From Blastocladiella britannica (Eukaryota; Blastocladiomycota; Blastocladiomycetes; Blastocladiales; Blastocladiaceae): a stretch of 36,946 bases of DNA. Shown here piece after piece: positions 34,317 through 36,946 of the stretch. The stretch is taken from NCBI GenBank assembly GCA_025349905.2, contig MU624636.1:1-36946 (forward strand), written 5' to 3'. Each line of letters opens with the position of its first letter. Positions within the stretch are counted from its first letter, which is position 1. Under the pieces are notes generated by a model. It worked only from the letters and a program-made list of their open reading frames with translations, did not search any database and was not told where the DNA came from. Made by a program: the position numbers and the translations under genes.

Positions 34317-36946
34317 ATGAGCGGATCAAACCCGCGCGAAAAAGAAAGCTCAGACCAGATCATGGGAGGAGGAGGCGGAGGATGCCCAGTCATGCGAAGT
34401 GCCATTACAACCGCAAGTACAGGCAGTCCAACACGGGCCGCTGGGCTCGCCGGCTCGCCTTCCTTCGCCAGCAGCCCCGAATCGACACTTGGGCAAAAGT
34501 TCCAGGCGATCACCGAGCAAGATCACGAGCTCGATCCCGTCTCGGATTGGCGCGAGCGCATGGATCCGAGCGTTCGCCGCAAGTTTGACAATTTGCGCTA
34601 CGACATTGAAAAGTTGACAGCCAACATCAAGCAGGCCGAGAACGAGGTCTTTCGCAAGGTTACGTCTATTTATCTGCTGAGAGTTGCTAATTAACTGATG
34701 AAATGATGGACGATATGCACAGGAAGAGGATGCATTTTTCGCTCGTCAAGACGAGATCGAGCTTGCTCAGTTGGCGCACCGCCAAAAGGAAGAGCTGCTC
34801 CGTTCTGGAGCGAAGTTTCAAGCCATGCTCGAGGAACGACAGGGCCGCAAAGCCACAAAGAAACTGCAAAAGCACATGGCCAAGGAAGCCAAGGCCCGCG
34901 AAGCTCGCATTCGGCAGCAGGAAACGGCAAAGAACCTGGCGGCCGAGGTGCGCGAGGCGCTGGCGCAGCATCGCAAGCGCTTCGAGCAGCTGATTATCCA
35001 CATTGAGGGAAAGCAGCTCCGCCAGCACGAGCAACTCCTTGTTTCGCAAGAGCGCAAGAAGAAGGCGCAGCGTGCTCTGCTCGATCTGGAAGTCAAGGGG
35101 CAGCCCGCTGATCTGGTCGAGGACATTATCAAGGATCACCAGTACAAACTGAGTGCGTTTTTGTTGTTACGGATCAAGGCAATTCAGGACTCATCAAATA
35201 AAATAACAGACCATCAGTTTACCGTCGACAAGACGATCGTCGACCAGTTGCGGGACACGCACGAACTCGAGCTCAAGCACCGCAAAGAGCGCTTCGATGC
35301 CGAGGCCAAGGCGCTGGAGAGCAGCGCGTCCTTGCGTGCCCAGCACCTGCGGCGGACCAACGAGGAGCTGACGCGACACAAGGACGAGGTGACGACAATC
35401 CGCCTCAATATTCTGGATGCGCACGAGCGGCTCAAGCTGATGCAGCTCGCGACCCAGCACGAGGCAGAAGTGCAGAAGCTGCGCATTTCCCACCGCACGC
35501 AGCTGACGCTGGCAGCGCGATCGCAAAAGGCGCAGACGGCGGCCCGGCTGAAGAAATGGCGCGACGCCGCTGATCCGGATGCCGACGACGCTGATGAAGA
35601 CCCAATGGCAAGGGCCAGTGCCGCCGCATCGAGCGCCGGGTTTGGGCAGCACTGCGGGTCCGTGACCGGATCTCAGGGCGGCATGTACGACGACGCATCG
35701 CAAGCAGGGTCCGTCATGTCGATGGTCTCACTGGGCCGCGCATCACAAACGAGTCTAGCTCAAACATCGAGCACCGCAAAGCTCTCGGTACCAGGAACGG
35801 CACTTCCGACCGGAGCCGTGCCTGGACAACCGACTCTCGCCGAAGAGCAAGCCGACGCCGAGGCGGCGGCAAAGCGCGCTCACGCCGAGGAATACGCACA
35901 GGCTCAGCTGCAACTCTCTCGGCTCGAGGAGGAGCTCAAGGCGGCCCTGACCCGTCAAGCCGAGGAAATGAAACGACTCAAGCGCGACCAGGTGGATGAA
36001 GTGCGCCGGCTGGAAAACACTACCAAGGCAGCCGCCGATGAGCTGGGCTTGGCCCAGGACACGGAGGCTCGCACGCTGCGCAAGTCGCAAGAATCCAACA
36101 TCAACGAGATTGTATCGGCGCAGGAGCGCGAGTACGTTCTGGATCGCAGCATCCGCATCTCGGAACGCAAGATGCTCACCGAGCGCCGCGTGCTCAACTC
36201 GGTACTCGACACCATCGCCGACGGGATCATCAACATCGCGCCTGACGGCACCATCACCCGGTTCAATGCTGCCGCCGAGTCCATGTTTGGATACACCGGC
36301 AAGGAGATTATTGGGAAAAACATCCGGTCGCTGACGCCCGACTCGATTGCGCCGCAGCACGACGCGTACCTCAACAGCTACCTCACCACGGGCATCAAGA
36401 AGGTGATTGGGATTGGCCGCCGCAGCTTTGGCCGGAACAAGGATGGAGTCGAGTTCCCAATCCGCCTCAGCGTGTCCGAGGTGCGCGAGGAGGGCACCAT
36501 CACGCTGTTTACGGGCATTGTGCGCAACTTGACCGACCAGGTGCAGCGCGAGGAGCAAGAACTGGCCGAGTCAACGCGCAAGCAGGAGGAGATGGGGGAG
36601 CTGATCTCTCAGCTGGACATGGAGCGCACGCGGTCCAATGCGCTGATCAAGGAGCTGATGCCGGTGAGCATCGCGCACCAGCTGATGAACGGCGAGCCCG
36701 TGGTGCCGCGCGTGTACTCAGACGTGACGGTGCTGTACACGGACCTGGTCGGGTTCACGAGCATTTCCGCTAGCGTGAGGCCGCTCGACGTGGTGGACAT
36801 GCTCAACGACCTGTACTCGGCATTTGACGAGATCTTGGAGCAGTACGACGTGTACAAGGTCGAGACCATTGGTGACTCGTACATGGTGGCATCGGGTGTA
36901 CCCCGCGCCAACGGCAACAAGCACTTGACGGAAATGGCGAAACTGG
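34317..36946 (+). CDS. Coiled-coil / FixL-like PAS / class III guanylyl cyclase (3' end outside the window)
   Basis: Exons 34317..34658, 34723..35152 and 35210 onward; 836 residues are visible and the window ends inside the cyclase domain. Residues 1-80 are disordered. Residues about 85-570 are coiled coil, broken by a Ser/Ala/Gly-rich linker. A PAS domain spans about 585-700 (LDTIADGIINIAPDGTITRFNAAAESMFGYTGKEIIGKN). It carries His641 in QHDAYL and Arg661 in IGIGR, the positions of the FixL heme ligand and heme-pocket Arg. A short signalling helix leads into the cyclase domain: VLYTDLVGFTS with metal-binding Asp769, then YKVETIGDSYM with Glu809 (the guanine-selecting position) and Asp813. 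This supports cGMP synthesis. No membrane segment or rhodopsin domain is present, so it should be soluble. The remaining catalytic residues lie beyond the window. Confidence 0.93.

Noticed and set aside
34659..34722. C/D-box-like motifs (tgatga, ctga) in an intron of the cyclase gene
   Set aside because: The intron is only 64 nt, the boxes are in the wrong order and no terminal stem is present, so an intronic snoRNA is not supported.
34317..36946. Rhodopsin-guanylyl cyclase as known from Blastocladiomycota
   Set aside because: No membrane helices or retinal-lysine region precede the cyclase; the N terminus is coiled coil plus PAS.

Overview
The window is nuclear DNA from a eukaryote with a compact, GC-rich genome. 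Genes are close together on both strands and carry short spliceosomal introns, mostly 52-124 nt. The gene set points to a flagellated (zoosporic) fungus, probably of Blastocladiomycota or Chytridiomycota type. Fungal-type genes (Vts1, ATG8, Lag1-type ceramide synthase, GPI-anchored Ser/Thr-rich wall-type protein) sit beside flagellar genes (CCDC113/CFAP263 and radial-spoke RSPH1) and a PAS-guanylyl cyclase. The lineage is inferred from gene content only; no marker fixes the species.

Layout. 0.2-3.6 kb (minus strand): a Ser/Ala/Pro-rich coiled-coil protein, a ceramide synthase and a 70-residue unknown. 3.9-10.7 kb (plus): a NOL11/UTP8-like ribosome-biogenesis factor, a secreted von Willebrand factor D protein with a predicted GPI anchor, and cysteine dioxygenase. 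10.9-15.0 kb: two divergent pairs, ATG8/Alba and IMP3/RPC5. 15.0-20.1 kb: a divergent pair of coiled-coil genes, one ending in a C1q-like jelly roll and the other CCDC113. 20.4-25.0 kb: a RapGAP protein, RSPH1, an unknown helical protein and a small secreted Cys-containing protein. 25.3-28.0 kb: CDC48/p97 (minus). 28.0-29.96 kb: the only large gene-poor stretch, with inverted-repeat blocks near its ends. 29.96-32.6 kb: VTS1 (minus). 33.1-34.0 kb: pyrroline-5-carboxylate reductase. 34.3 kb to the end: a coiled-coil, FixL-like PAS, guanylyl cyclase protein cut by the window edge.

Two genes act in ribosome production (NOL11-like, IMP3) and one in Pol III transcription (RPC5). Two are clear axonemal genes. 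CDC48 and ATG8 belong to protein turnover. Six gene pairs are head-to-head over 123-499 bp, and two convergent pairs have stop codons only 13 and 17 bp apart.

Exon joins were chosen by reading frame plus family alignment. All but a few give exact frame continuity, and the uncertain ones are flagged. The most interesting leads are the PAS-guanylyl cyclase, whose PAS domain carries a His/Arg pair at FixL heme-pocket spacing; the intracellular coiled-coil/C1q-like protein; the unusual 5' splice-site consensus (GTNCG); and the 28.2-29.8 kb element.
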